From the NCBI GenBank assembly GCA_023229795.1, contig JALNYP010000010.1, forward strand, positions 12,502-76,501: 64,000 nucleotides of DNA, written 5' to 3'. Under the pieces are notes generated by a model, which searched no databases, was not told the DNA's origin, and worked only from the letters and a program-made list of their open reading frames with translations. Positions 42,601 through 52,049 of this stretch are shown here, piece after piece; position 1 is the stretch's first letter; each line of letters opens with the position of its first letter. Source of the DNA: Syntrophobacterales bacterium (GTDB lineage: Bacteria; Desulfobacterota; Desulfobaccia; Desulfobaccales; 0-14-0-80-60-11). The position numbers were made by a program, and so were the translations under genes.

Positions 42601-42701
42601 AGCGCGGCCCAGCCGGAACGCGTGAAGATTACGTCCGTCAGGCCCAAAGCCGTGATCCCGCTTCCCAGACCCTTAATAAATGTCCTTCGGGTGATGCCCA
42701 T
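39648..42701 (-). CDS. fdnG: Formate dehydrogenase catalytic subunit, selenocysteine-containing, Tat-exported
   Basis: This 1017-residue molybdopterin (Mo or W) enzyme oxidises formate in the periplasm. A TGA at 42137-42135 interrupts the frame at residue 189, in HQARL-U-HSSTVASLGPTFGRG. This is the usual Sec position, and the distal part continues in frame to 39648. A twin-arginine signal TRRTFIKGLG is at the N-terminus. The [4Fe-4S] motif is CPYCGVGCGLIANTRG...CSKG (about 47-93). Length equals E. coli FdnG (1015). The hairpin at 42123-42102 is the SECIS candidate. It would be mis-annotated as two ORFs without Sec reading. Confidence 0.95.
42102..42123 (-). promoter_or_regulatory. bSECIS hairpin candidate for fdnG
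   Basis: Starting 11 bases after the TGA, GGTGG-CC pairs with GG-CCACC with one bulged C around a 7-base TCGTTGG loop. Position and apical GU-containing loop agree with bacterial SECIS elements read by SelB. Confidence 0.6.
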
Positions 42702-42822
42702 GTTCTACCTCGCTTCGGGTGTGGAGTTCAGGAAGAAAAGTGATATGAATTAACTGATATATTAACTAGTTAACTGCTTAGAGTCCCCTTGCCATCCTCA
42801 CCTCCCCTGGGATATTGTGGCC

Positions 42823-42851
42823 ACGTTACGGCATTTTTGCACAACTGTCAA
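42823..42851 (-). promoter_or_regulatory. Probable promoter of the formate dehydrogenase operon
   Basis: TTGACA (42851-42846) and TAACGT (42828-42823) with 17-base spacing on the minus strand. A second TTGACA lies just upstream (42864-42859), so a double -35 is possible. Three TTAACT repeats between promoter and start (including a TTAACTAGTTAA palindrome at 42762-42773) could be an operator. Confidence 0.5.
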
Positions 42852-42942
42852 ACAGGATTGTCAAATTAGATTTTAATGAGGTTTGGCGCGGCTTTGCGGC
42901 GGTCCGGGCGCCAGACTGGCGGTCAGGGAAAAGCTGGCTTAT

Positions 42943-43593
42943 CTAACCCTGCTCCAGGGCCAATCGAGCCCCCAGGGCCAGGGCCCGGCCGCCATCCTGG
43001 GGAAAGACCTCCCGGCGTCTTTGGGCCTTGTGCTCCGGGTCAAAGCACTCCGCCACCACCTTGGTATAATCCTTAAACTGATAGGTATCGTAACCACAGA
43101 GGAATTCTGCCGATCCAAAGACCATCTCCAATAACCTCTGGTGATGGTCAAAGAGCCGCTGGTAACCCCATTCTTGCGCCAGCTCTGCGGTGACATTCAT
43201 CGTATAAATAAACGCCGTGGGAATCTTCCGGGGGAAAAGCGACTGCGGCGGGTCGGTATAGGTGAAATAGGGAAACAGCAACCGCTCCAGGAAGGAGTGC
43301 ATCTCGCCGGAAACCGTGCCGAAGTAGATGGGCGAGCCCAAAATGAGGGCATCCGCGGCCTCAATCTTTTGCAGGATGGGCCTCAGGTCATCCTTGACGG
43401 CACACCGGCCGTAGCTCTTGCCCCCCTTGGTTTTGCAGGCAAAACAACTGATGCAGCCCCGAAACTTCAGATCATAGAGATGCACCAGTTCCGTCTCGGC
43501 CCCCCGGGAGGCCGCGCCTTTCAAAGCCTTTTTCAGCAGGGTGGCCGTGTTCCAGGACTTCCGGGGGCTGCCGTTAACCGCGATGACCTTCAT
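42943..43593 (-). CDS. NADPH-dependent FMN reductase/iron-sulfur flavoprotein-like
   Basis: This 216-residue flavodoxin-fold protein has an N-terminal FMN-binding loop GSPRKSWNTATLL and a Cys motif CISCFACKTKGGKSYGRC (about 48-65) of the iron-sulfur flavoprotein group, then GSPIYFGTVSGEMHSFLERL. Such proteins shuttle electrons between flavin, ferredoxin and quinone-like acceptors in anaerobes. It is monocistronic, just upstream of the formate dehydrogenase promoter, on the same strand. Confidence 0.85.
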   Translation of the reverse strand: MKVIAVNGSPRKSWNTATLLKKALKGAASRGAETELVHLYDLKFRGCISCFACKTKGGKSYGRCAVKDDLRPILQKIEAADALILGSPIYFGTVSGEMHSFLERLLFPYFTYTDPPQSLFPRKIPTAFIYTMNVTAELAQEWGYQRLFDHHQRLLEMVFGSAEFLCGYDTYQFKDYTKVVAECFDPEHKAQRRREVFPQDGGRALALGARLALEQG

Positions 43594-43631
43594 GGGCAGT
43601 TGGCTCTTTCCTTTAACGTCGCTAGAAATCG

Positions 43632-46600
43632 TTAAATTTTCTTTTTATCTCCGTTAGAAGCCTTCTTCAATACTTTATCCAATTCCGCAATCGTATAAGG
43701 CTTGGCAATGACCTCAGTGAACCCATACGTCTGATAGTTGGCCATGATCGGATCATCGGAATAACCACTGGAGACTATGGCCTTTACCTGAGGATCGATC
43801 TGGAGAAGTCTCGACATGACTTCTTTACCGCCCATGCCGCCGGGCACGGTCAGATCAAGGATCACCGTAGCAAAAGGATCTCCCGTATCCTGGGCGCGGG
43901 TGTATAATTCTAGGGCTTTCGTCCCGTCATCGGCTAACTTCACCTCATAGCCCATGGTCTGTAACATCTTGCCCAGAACCTCGCGCACCATGGTATCATC
44001 ATCCATTACTAAAACCTTGCCTTTCCCGGCAATCAGCTTCTCTTCGTCTTTGGGTTGCTGAGAAACCTTCCGGTCGCTGGCGGGAAGATAAACCTCAAAG
44101 GTCGTGCCCTTACCTAAGTTTGACTCCACGGCAATATGGCCGTGGTGATTCTTGATAATGGCGTATGAAGTTGCCAGCCCCAGGCCGCTGCCCCTCTGTT
44201 TGGTGGTAAAATAGGGGTCAAAAATTTTCGAGAGATGCTCCGCCGCGATGCCGATCCCCTCATCGTGAATGGAGATTTTGACATATCGGCCCGCGTCCAT
44301 AACTATTTCACTTCCTGCCTCCACCACCTGATTCTCTCCGGAAATTCTGATAATCCCGCCGCTCGGCATGGCCTGAATGGCATTGATCACGAGATTATGG
44401 CAGACCTGGCTGATTTGTCCGGGATCTGCTTCCACCGCCCAGAGATCATCCGGCAGGCTGGCCTGGTAATTGACCCGCGAGCCTCGGCAGGCGAAGGAGG
44501 CCGATTCCAGGGCAATTTCTTTTACTGAGACGATTTTCTTAATCGGCGCCCCCCCCTTCGAGAAGGTGAGCAATTGCTGCGACAAGTTCTGGGCTTGCTG
44601 ACAAGCCCGTTCCGCCCCGGCCAATCTTTCCCGGGATTGCCCTTTAATCTGGAGATCCAGCATGGACAGACTGATGTTGCCCATGATCGCGGTAAGGATA
44701 TTGTTGAAATCATGGGCAATACCCCCCGCCAGGATAGCCAGCGACTCCAATTTATTGAACCGCAGCCCATCTTCCTGGGCTTGCTTGCTCTCGGTTATAT
44801 CTTGCACCGTGCCCACCACCCTGAGAGGCTGGCCTTCTTGATAAGAGGTTTCACCCTGGACATGCAGCCACCGTATCGACCCATCGCGCCGCACAATACG
44901 GTATTCATAAGGACCATACTTTCCGGATTTCAGGCTCTCTTCAATCCGATGCTTTACCGCCATCAGGTCATCCGGGTGAACGAAGCTCAGGAAAATCTCT
45001 TGGTTGGGATGCAACTCTTGGGGTGCCAGGCCAAAAATCCGATAAACCTCATCAGTCCAGAACATCTCATCCTGACGAATATCCCATTCCCAGTTACCCA
45101 GGCGGGCAATACGCTGGGCCTCGGTCAGACGCGCTTCACTGCGGCGCAGGGCATCCTCGGCTCGCTTGGTCTCGGTGATATCGCGCACATTGGCGATGAC
45201 TGCCTTCACATGATTCGGTGTATGGTTTTTCAGCGGAAACGTATGAACTTCCAAAAATCGGCCGGAACTATCGGCCAGCTGTTCCGTAATAATCTCCCGA
45301 CTGGCCTCGCCGGTCAGGAGAGTTTGCTGCACCGGACAGACCTCACACGCAGAGCTGCGCCCATGGTAAGCCTCATAACACTTGCGGCCCACCAAGGCGC
45401 CGGTGTAGCCAAATTTCTCTATGGCCGGGTTTACCCGCATGAGGTTAAACTCCGGGTCAATGATGCTCAAACCATCCTGGATGCCATTGAACACATCGGT
45501 GAGAAATTGTTCGCTGTTCCGCAGGGCTTCCTCGGTTTGCAGCCGCACGAACGCGGTCCCCAATTGCATCGCCGCCTTCTCTAAAATCTCCACCTTATCC
45601 AGGGGCACCAGGTTTTCCTGCCGGTCAGCCACATGAATCAGGCCCAGGATCCGGTCGCCATGGCGAAAGGGGATCAGGGCCACGGACTCGTAGCCTTCCT
45701 GGTTGCACATGTTGCGGGTGCGCCTCTCGTCCGTTTCCGCAACGGTGGCCAAAAACCGGCTCGTGCCGTTCATATAAAAAGAACCGCCGGGAGTATAAAA
45801 AGGCAGCCTGGGATCACAGGTGCCTTTAATCACGTTAATACACATGCACTGATCCGTTTTCAGGGATAAAGGGCTTTCCAATTCATAGAATTGTTGACTG
45901 AAACCACAATAGGCTTGATAAGGAATGCCGCCGGCGGCATCGAGCACCCGGATGCCTATCGCCTCGCAGCCGGTGTAGGCTTTGATTTCAGACATGAAGG
46001 CTGATAACAGAGCGTCGATATCTTTTTGATGAGGGGCAATTTCCAGGAAACGGAGAGAAGCCCGCAGGGCCTCTTCAGCCCGCAAGCGTTCGATCAGTTC
46101 TAAATGCAGTTGTTCGTAGGCCTGGCGCAATTCCGCGGTGCGATCCTCGACGCGCTGTTCGAGGGAAGCGTGCGAAGCACGCAGTTGTTCAACGAGCTTG
46201 TTGAAGGCGACCCCCACCCCGCTGATCTCGTCGTTGCCCGTAACTTTCACCGGGGTCATCCAGGGACTTTCGGTATGCGCGGCAATCTCGTCAAAGTGCT
46301 TGGCCATGACAACCAGGCGCCGCGCCACGACGAACTTGAAAATATAGAAGATGGAACCGAACAGGAGAGCCAGTACCGTAGCCAGGATGATGGAGCGGGA
46401 GCGCATCTCGGAGGCCAAAGAGGCCTTGATCGCTTGCACGGGGACTGCCACGGTGTCGAGCCCGGCCACGTCCCCTACCTTCCGGTGGAAACTGGCGGTG
46501 GGGCCATACCGCTTAACCAGCTCGGCGGGCGCAACTTTCGGGTCGCTATGACATTGCATGCAGCTCGGCTTCATGAACCTGGCAGTGAAGTGTGCCAGGT

Positions 46601-47036
46601 AGCTCTTGCCGTCGATTTGAATCTCCTCGGTCAATCGTTGGGCCTGAGGATTTTGCCGGAAGTACTCGATCACCCGCTGTTCGTCCGGGTTGGCCCTGTT
46701 GATGGGGTTGCGGGGGTTATCCGAGGAGAACCGGATGATATAGTCGGGGAATTTCTTCTCAACCTCTTCGAATATGTGGCGCGAGATGAACGAGGTGGAC
46801 ATGGTTTCCGGGAGGAATACATCCCGGCCGACGAATTTCTCCATGATGGGACGAATTTTACTGGCCGCATAGTCCCGGATAGCCAGATTGAATTCCAAAG
46901 CCAGAGCCGCCTGCTGGCTGATAAGTTCATAGGCATGCTTTCGGCTCGCTTCGTAGGTTTGGTAAAAAACCACTACCGAACTCAGCACAGCCAGTATTCC
47001 AAAGAGGATAAGGAACCGGGTGCACACGCTTTTCAT
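43632..47036 (-). CDS. Hybrid sensor histidine kinase with haem-binding (Tll0287-like) sensor
   Basis: This is a 1134-residue kinase. TM1 is at about 6-26. A periplasmic DUF3365/Tll0287-like domain (about 30-205) contains the c-type haem motif C159-M-Q-C162-H163. TM2 is at about 215-238, HAMP at about 240-300 and GAF at about 335-500, followed by two PAS domains (about 505-635 and about 635-760). HisKA has the phospho-His in LAGGIAHDFNNILTAIMGN, with HATPase (GSGLGLATSYAIIKNHHG). A C-terminal receiver (about 1010-1130) has its Asp in VILDLTVPGG. It should sense redox or gas (O2, NO, CO) via haem c. No separate DNA-binding partner is seen nearby. Confidence 0.9.
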   Translation of the reverse strand: MKSVCTRFLILFGILAVLSSVVVFYQTYEASRKHAYELISQQAALALEFNLAIRDYAASKIRPIMEKFVGRDVFLPETMSTSFISRHIFEEVEKKFPDYIIRFSSDNPRNPINRANPDEQRVIEYFRQNPQAQRLTEEIQIDGKSYLAHFTARFMKPSCMQCHSDPKVAPAELVKRYGPTASFHRKVGDVAGLDTVAVPVQAIKASLASEMRSRSIILATVLALLFGSIFYIFKFVVARRLVVMAKHFDEIAAHTESPWMTPVKVTGNDEISGVGVAFNKLVEQLRASHASLEQRVEDRTAELRQAYEQLHLELIERLRAEEALRASLRFLEIAPHQKDIDALLSAFMSEIKAYTGCEAIGIRVLDAAGGIPYQAYCGFSQQFYELESPLSLKTDQCMCINVIKGTCDPRLPFYTPGGSFYMNGTSRFLATVAETDERRTRNMCNQEGYESVALIPFRHGDRILGLIHVADRQENLVPLDKVEILEKAAMQLGTAFVRLQTEEALRNSEQFLTDVFNGIQDGLSIIDPEFNLMRVNPAIEKFGYTGALVGRKCYEAYHGRSSACEVCPVQQTLLTGEASREIITEQLADSSGRFLEVHTFPLKNHTPNHVKAVIANVRDITETKRAEDALRRSEARLTEAQRIARLGNWEWDIRQDEMFWTDEVYRIFGLAPQELHPNQEIFLSFVHPDDLMAVKHRIEESLKSGKYGPYEYRIVRRDGSIRWLHVQGETSYQEGQPLRVVGTVQDITESKQAQEDGLRFNKLESLAILAGGIAHDFNNILTAIMGNISLSMLDLQIKGQSRERLAGAERACQQAQNLSQQLLTFSKGGAPIKKIVSVKEIALESASFACRGSRVNYQASLPDDLWAVEADPGQISQVCHNLVINAIQAMPSGGIIRISGENQVVEAGSEIVMDAGRYVKISIHDEGIGIAAEHLSKIFDPYFTTKQRGSGLGLATSYAIIKNHHGHIAVESNLGKGTTFEVYLPASDRKVSQQPKDEEKLIAGKGKVLVMDDDTMVREVLGKMLQTMGYEVKLADDGTKALELYTRAQDTGDPFATVILDLTVPGGMGGKEVMSRLLQIDPQVKAIVSSGYSDDPIMANYQTYGFTEVIAKPYTIAELDKVLKKASNGDKKKI

Positions 47037-47506
47037 CGTCTGACCCTGCTCATCTGCCAGGCTGCCACGCTGCTCGTTCCCATAACTGCCATGCCCCTTC
47101 CTTGATGGCGTCTTATCAGGCCTTCTTTGAAGCCCGCTCCCGAGGGTTCGCTTCTTGCATAACCCATTGAGTGTTTAGAAACAAATTTATCTATACATGA
47201 TTTTAAATTAAAAAAACCAAATGTGAACTATTTTGTGATAAAATTGTATGATTTCAATGAGATAACGATTTTCTTCGAGCCTAAAGCTCAACTATGGAGA
47301 AATCGGTACATTTGGGGGGAAACTGTAAAATGGTAAGAGAGAGGGGGGGTGGTCCGGTCCTCGGATAGGGACCCGTGTCGCGTGGTCACAGAAGAACGGC
47401 ACCAACCGGCCAAACTGAGCGAAAATTACCAGGGGGCCGGGATGGCCGCCCTGGTGAAGTGGCCTTTCGTGGGGGGACCGCCGAACGAGTTCCCCTCCGG
47501 ATCGTC
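47037..47506. other. Gene-free AT-rich leader region
   Basis: Around 47160-47260 the DNA is very AT-rich and should hold the promoter of the haem-kinase gene, but I cannot choose a clear -35/-10 pair. The stretch 47280-47506 is G/C-rich with poly-G and short ORFs without homology. No RNA gene recognised. Confidence 0.4.
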
Positions 47507-48397
47507 CTACCTGAACCACGTCGGCAAAAACGCCGGTTCGGGGTAGGGCAGGGCCTTGAGCCGGCTCAGGGTGTCTTCGGTGTCCTGGCCCAGGAGCAGG
47601 CGCAGCAGGGAAAAGCCTTCTTTTTCGGGATACACGGCCTTCACCTTGCCCTTGATGCCGCCCAATTTGCCGGCCTTGTCGATGGCGTCTTGCAGGTTGC
47701 CGAACTCGTCCACCAGGCCCGCCTGCTTGGCCTCCTCGCCGGTGTAGATCTTGCCTTCGGCCAGGACCCGCACTTTGGCCAGGGGAAGTTTGCGGTTGCG
47801 GGCCACGTCATTTAAGAACTGCTGGTAGATGTTGTCGATGAGGACCTGGAGATAGGCCTTGTCTTCCGGGGTCATGGGCTTAAAGGGCGAGCCTACGTCT
47901 TTATAGCGCCCGGCCTTGAGGTTGAAGAAATCCAGGCCGATCTTCTTGGTCAGGCCCTCCACGTTAGTGAACTGCATGATCACGCCGATGCTGCCGGTGG
48001 CGGTGCCCCGGTTGGCCATGATCGAATCGGCCCCGCAGGCGATATAGTAACCCCCGGACGCAGCCACGGTCCCCAGGGACGCCACGATTTTCTTCTTGGC
48101 CCGGACCTTCTCCACCTCGCGCAGGATCTCCTGGGCGGGGCCGACGGCGCCGCCCGGGGAGTTGATGCGCAGGACGATGGCCTTGATGCTGCTATCGTCC
48201 CGGTAGCTGTCCAGTTGCTTGATGATGGTGCGGGAATCGGTGAGCACACCCTTGATCTCCACCACCCCGACCTTCTCTCCCGGGCCGAAAAGACTGCCCT
48301 TGCCCAGGAGCGCCAGCACCACCCCGGAGAGCCCCAGAAAGAAGAGCACCGCCAGGACGGTAATCAGACAACCGGTCCCAAAAGTCCGCGTTTTCAT
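47507..48397 (-). CDS. sppA: Signal peptide peptidase SppA (short form)
   Basis: This 296-residue membrane-anchored serine protease has a Ser-Lys dyad. It has an N-terminal TM (CLITVLAVLFFLGLSGVVLA), INSPGGAVGPAQEIL, the nucleophile Ser in TVAASGGYYIACGAD, and the general-base Lys in KAGRYKDVGSPFKPM. Short SppA forms assemble as octamers in the membrane. It lies six bases after rpsA, consistent with the hisC-cmk-rpsA-sppA operon common in related bacteria. Confidence 0.93.
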   Translation of the reverse strand: MKTRTFGTGCLITVLAVLFFLGLSGVVLALLGKGSLFGPGEKVGVVEIKGVLTDSRTIIKQLDSYRDDSSIKAIVLRINSPGGAVGPAQEILREVEKVRAKKKIVASLGTVAASGGYYIACGADSIMANRGTATGSIGVIMQFTNVEGLTKKIGLDFFNLKAGRYKDVGSPFKPMTPEDKAYLQVLIDNIYQQFLNDVARNRKLPLAKVRVLAEGKIYTGEEAKQAGLVDEFGNLQDAIDKAGKLGGIKGKVKAVYPEKEGFSLLRLLLGQDTEDTLSRLKALPYPEPAFLPTWFR

Positions 48398-48403
48398 GGC
48401 GTC

Positions 48404-50215
48404 TTAGTTGCCGTTCTTGCCCTGTTTTTCTTCCAAGGTCTCTCTGAGGATATCCCCCAGATTGGAGGTGGCTTCCGTGCGGGAGTGCAGGTAATCCCGG
48501 TAATGGGACTGCTCCTCGTCGGCCTCCATTTTTCGGATGCTCAACCCGATGCGCCGTTCCGTCGGCGAGCTGTGGATGACCTTGGCCTTGATGACATCCC
48601 CCACCTTGAGGGCCGCCATCTTTTGTTTATCCCGGCTCTGCTCCGAGATGTGGATCAGGCCTTCGATGCCTTCCTCCACTTCGACGAACAGGCCGAAATC
48701 GGTGATATTGGTGATCGGCCCGGACACGATGGAGCCCACCGGGAAACGCTGGTCGATGGACTGCCACGGGTTGTCCGCCAGGTCCTTGATGCTCAGGGAA
48801 AAGCGCTCGTTTTCCTTGTCGATATACAGGACTTTGGCCTGGATCACCTGGCCCTTCTTGAACAGCTCCGAGGGGTGCTTGAAGCGCTTGGTCCAGGAGA
48901 TATCCGAGATGTGCACCAGGCCGTCGATGCCTTCGTCGATGCCGATGAAGATGCCGAAGTCGGTGATGTTCTTGATCTTGCCCTCAATCACCGAGCCCAC
49001 CGGGTATTTCTCCCCGATGACCTCCCAGGGATTGGGCTCCACCTGCTTTAAGCTCAGGGAGATGCGCTTGCGGGTGGGCTCCAGCTCCAGGACGGTGGCT
49101 TCCACCACGTCGCCGACGCTCAGCACCTGGGAAGGATGGCGCACTTTCCTGGTCCAGGACATCTCCGAGATATGGATGAGTCCTTCCACGCCCGGCTCCA
49201 ACTCCACGAAGGCCCCGTAATCGGTGAGGCTGACCACCTTGCCGGTCACCCGGCCGCCCAGAGGGAATTTCTCCTCCACCACGCTCCACGGGTCCGGCGT
49301 CAGTTGCTTCAGCCCCAGGGAGATGCGCTCTTTCTCCGCATCAAAGCTCAACACCTTGACCATGATGGTGTCGCCCACCTTGAAGAGGTCCGCGGGGTGG
49401 CGCACCCGGCCATAGGAGAGATCGGTGATGTGGAGCAGCCCGTCCAGGCCGCCCAGATCGACGAAAATCCCGTAGTCGGTGATATTCTTGACCACGCCCT
49501 CCACGATCTTGCCTTCTTCCAGGGTGGACAGCAAAGTGGTTTTGGCTTCGTTTTTGACCTTTTCCAGGATGACTCGCCGGGACAGGACCACGTTGCGCCG
49601 TTTGCGGTTGAACTTCAGGACCTTGAACATAAAGCGCTGGCCGATGAGATGGTCGGTATGGCGCATGGGCGCCAGATCTACCTGGGAGCCGGGGAGAAAG
49701 GCGACGATCCCTCCCAGGTCAACGGAGAGGCCTCCTTTGACCTTGGCCACGACGGTGCCTTCCACTTCGCCTTCGTTGTGGTAGGCGTTGCTGACCTCTT
49801 CCCACACCTTGATCTTGGACGCTTTATTCTTGGAGAGCATAAGCGCGCCTTCTTCATCTTCCCGGCTCTCCATCAGGGCTTCCACCTCATCCCCCACCTG
49901 GGCCGTAACTTCGCCCTCGGGAGTGGTGAATTCGTGGATGGGAATCTGGCCTTCGGACTTGTAGCCGATATCCACCATGACGTAATCTTTGGTGATGGAT
50001 ACGATGCGGCCCTTGACCACTTCCCCTTCCTGGACGCGCCTCAAGCTTTCTTCGTAGAGTTCGCTCATCGACTCCATATCCGGCATCTCCCCGGCGGGTT
50101 CCCCCGGAGATTCCGCAGCCGGCGCCGCGCTGGCGATCTCTTCGTTTTGAGGCCGGTCTTCGGCTTCCTCCGGCCTGGTGTGGTTAGTCAGTTCAGTTTT
50201 TTCCATACCGTCCAT
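48404..50215 (-). CDS. rpsA: 30S ribosomal protein S1
   Basis: This 603-residue protein has an acidic N-terminal tail (about 1-60) and six S1 OB-fold repeats, as in E. coli S1: e.g. GRIVSITKDYVMVDIGYKSE, VKNITDYGIFVDLGGLDG, KIKNITDFGIFIGIDEGID and ITNITDFGLFVEVEEGIEG. S1 binds mRNA on the 30S and unfolds structured leaders. I set the start at ATG 50215 because AAGGGGG precedes it. The frame is open 18 codons further back, but that would overlap cmk. Long acidic tail and length are typical. Confidence 0.96.
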   Translation of the reverse strand: MDGMEKTELTNHTRPEEAEDRPQNEEIASAAPAAESPGEPAGEMPDMESMSELYEESLRRVQEGEVVKGRIVSITKDYVMVDIGYKSEGQIPIHEFTTPEGEVTAQVGDEVEALMESREDEEGALMLSKNKASKIKVWEEVSNAYHNEGEVEGTVVAKVKGGLSVDLGGIVAFLPGSQVDLAPMRHTDHLIGQRFMFKVLKFNRKRRNVVLSRRVILEKVKNEAKTTLLSTLEEGKIVEGVVKNITDYGIFVDLGGLDGLLHITDLSYGRVRHPADLFKVGDTIMVKVLSFDAEKERISLGLKQLTPDPWSVVEEKFPLGGRVTGKVVSLTDYGAFVELEPGVEGLIHISEMSWTRKVRHPSQVLSVGDVVEATVLELEPTRKRISLSLKQVEPNPWEVIGEKYPVGSVIEGKIKNITDFGIFIGIDEGIDGLVHISDISWTKRFKHPSELFKKGQVIQAKVLYIDKENERFSLSIKDLADNPWQSIDQRFPVGSIVSGPITNITDFGLFVEVEEGIEGLIHISEQSRDKQKMAALKVGDVIKAKVIHSSPTERRIGLSIRKMEADEEQSHYRDYLHSRTEATSNLGDILRETLEEKQGKNGN

Positions 50216-50234
50216 GTTAGCCCCCTTAGACAAG

Positions 50235-50933
50235 TTAACTAGGTTTAAGTTCCAACCTGCCGGAATCAATTCCCCTGATCCTGGCCAGGCATTGCTTTAA
50301 CACTTCATCAATGCTCAAATCGGTGGTGTCGATGACCACGGCGTCCTCGGGGACGCGCAATGGCGCCTCGCTCCGGCTTGAGTCCCTCAGGTCCCGGGCC
50401 GCGATCTCCGCCATAATCCCGGTCAACTCCGGCGGCTCACTCTCCTGGCGCCAGTCCTGGCGCCGCCGCTCGGCCCGGGTGGCCAAAGACGCATCCAGGT
50501 AAAATTTGTGCGCCGCCCCGGGAAAGACCGCAGTGCCCTGGTCCCGGCCGTCAGTCACCACGCCGCCGTTCTTGGCCAAATGGCGCAGGTGCTCCTTGAC
50601 CCACTCCCGCACCAACGGCTGCACCGCCACCCGGGAGGCGTCCCGGCCTGCGGCCGCGGACCGGATTTCCTCGGTCACTTCGGCGCCGTCGATCACCAGG
50701 TGGAAGCCCCGGTCATCCGCAGTCACCTCAGGCGCAAAGCCCTTCAGGAAAGCCTGCAGGGGCTCAGGATCGTCCAGGGACACTCCCAGGCGCCGGGCCT
50801 GCCAGGCCACGGCCCGATAGAAGGCCCCGCTGTCCAGATAGAGATAACCCAAGGATTGGGCCAGAAGCCGGCCCACCGTGCTCTTGCCGGCCCCAGCCGG
50901 ACCGTCGATGGTAATGATTTCCCGGGGGCCCAC
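50235..50933 (-). CDS. cmk: Cytidylate kinase
   Basis: This 232-residue CMP/dCMP kinase has the P-loop DGPAGAGKSTVGRLLAQ, the LYLDSGAFYRAVAW region, GRDQGTAVFPGAAHKFYLDA and the end IDTTDLSIDEVLKQC. It starts GTG directly after the hisC TGA (TGAGTG), a tight coupling, and ends 19 bases before rpsA. Function: recycling CMP for nucleotide pools. Confidence 0.96.
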   Translation of the reverse strand: MGPREIITIDGPAGAGKSTVGRLLAQSLGYLYLDSGAFYRAVAWQARRLGVSLDDPEPLQAFLKGFAPEVTADDRGFHLVIDGAEVTEEIRSAAAGRDASRVAVQPLVREWVKEHLRHLAKNGGVVTDGRDQGTAVFPGAAHKFYLDASLATRAERRRQDWRQESEPPELTGIMAEIAARDLRDSSRSEAPLRVPEDAVVIDTTDLSIDEVLKQCLARIRGIDSGRLELKPS

Positions 50934-52049
50934 TCAGTTTGCCGACCCCAACACCTTCTCCAACGCCGTCAGAAACCGCCGGTTGTCCTCCGGCCGCCCC
51001 ATATTGACCCGGATATAATCGGGAAAATCATACTCGTCCATCGCCCGGATGATGACCCCTTCCCGCAACATCGCCTGATAGACTTCCCGTCCCGGCCGCG
51101 GCATCCGGATGAGGATGAAGTTGGTCTGGCTGGGCACAAAGTCCAGGCCGAGCCGCGTCAGTTCGCGGCCGACCAGGTCCTTGCCCGCCAGCACCACTTC
51201 TTTGGTCCGGGCCACAAACTCGGTATCCTGAAGCGCCGCCCGGGCCGCGGCCTGGGCCAGGCGGTTGACGTTGAACGGCATCCGCAGGCGGTTGAGGTAG
51301 TCCATCAGCTCAGAGGGGCCGAAGCCGTAGCCGATCCGCAGGCCGGCCAGTCCATAGACCTTGGAAAAGGTGCGCAGACCCACCAGGGCGCGGTCTTCCG
51401 CCAGATAGTCCAGGCAGGAAGGCACCTCGGGGTCGTCGGCAAAATCGATGTAGGCTTCGTCCAACACCACCGTAACGGTGGCGGGGACCGTCGCCAGAAA
51501 GGTCTCCCACTCCCGGCGCGAAAACGCCGTGCCGGTGGGGTTATTGGGATTGTTCAGGAGGATCAGCCGGGTCCGGGGCGTGACCGCCCGGGCCACGGCC
51601 TCCAGGTCCACCCGCATCTCGTTCAAAGGTACGGCGCGGAAAACCCCGCCCACGGCCTGGGTCAGAAGGTCATACATCAAGAAGGTGTGGGTGGTGCTCA
51701 CTACCTCGCCCCCTGGCGGCACCAGGGCCCGGACCAGCATGTCCAGCACCTCGTCGGAGCCGTTTCCCAGGATCAACTGCTCGGGGACCAGACCCAAATG
51801 CCGGGCCAGGTCCGCTTTCAGATAAAAGGCGTGGCTATCCGGGTAGCGATGTAGGTTCTCTATGCCGTCCCGGATGGCGGCCAGGGCCAGAGGCGAGGGA
51901 CCCAGGGGATTTTCATTGGATGCCAGCTTGATGGCATCGGTGAGTCCCAGTTCTCGTTCCAGTTCTTCCAGAGGTTTGCCGGCCTGGTATGGCGTCAATT
52001 GGCTGAGGTGAGGCAATATGAGAGAGCTCAAGGGGGCGCTGGCTGCCAT
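50934..52049 (-). CDS. hisC: Histidinol-phosphate aminotransferase
   Basis: This PLP enzyme of histidine synthesis has about 371 residues. HisC-type features are KLASNENPLGPSPLALAA, NGSDEVLDMLVRALV, NNPNNPTGTAFSRREW, DEAYIDFADD, the PLP-Lys in RTFSKVYGLAGLRIGY and NRLRMPFNVN. The best start is ATG 52049. A TTG at 52103 is in frame but adds a non-homologous stretch. It is the first gene of hisC-cmk-rpsA-sppA and is likely used also in Tyr/Phe transamination in organisms of this type. Confidence 0.9.
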   Translation of the reverse strand: MAASAPLSSLILPHLSQLTPYQAGKPLEELERELGLTDAIKLASNENPLGPSPLALAAIRDGIENLHRYPDSHAFYLKADLARHLGLVPEQLILGNGSDEVLDMLVRALVPPGGEVVSTTHTFLMYDLLTQAVGGVFRAVPLNEMRVDLEAVARAVTPRTRLILLNNPNNPTGTAFSRREWETFLATVPATVTVVLDEAYIDFADDPEVPSCLDYLAEDRALVGLRTFSKVYGLAGLRIGYGFGPSELMDYLNRLRMPFNVNRLAQAAARAALQDTEFVARTKEVVLAGKDLVGRELTRLGLDFVPSQTNFILIRMPRPGREVYQAMLREGVIIRAMDEYDFPDYIRVNMGRPEDNRRFLTALEKVLGSAN

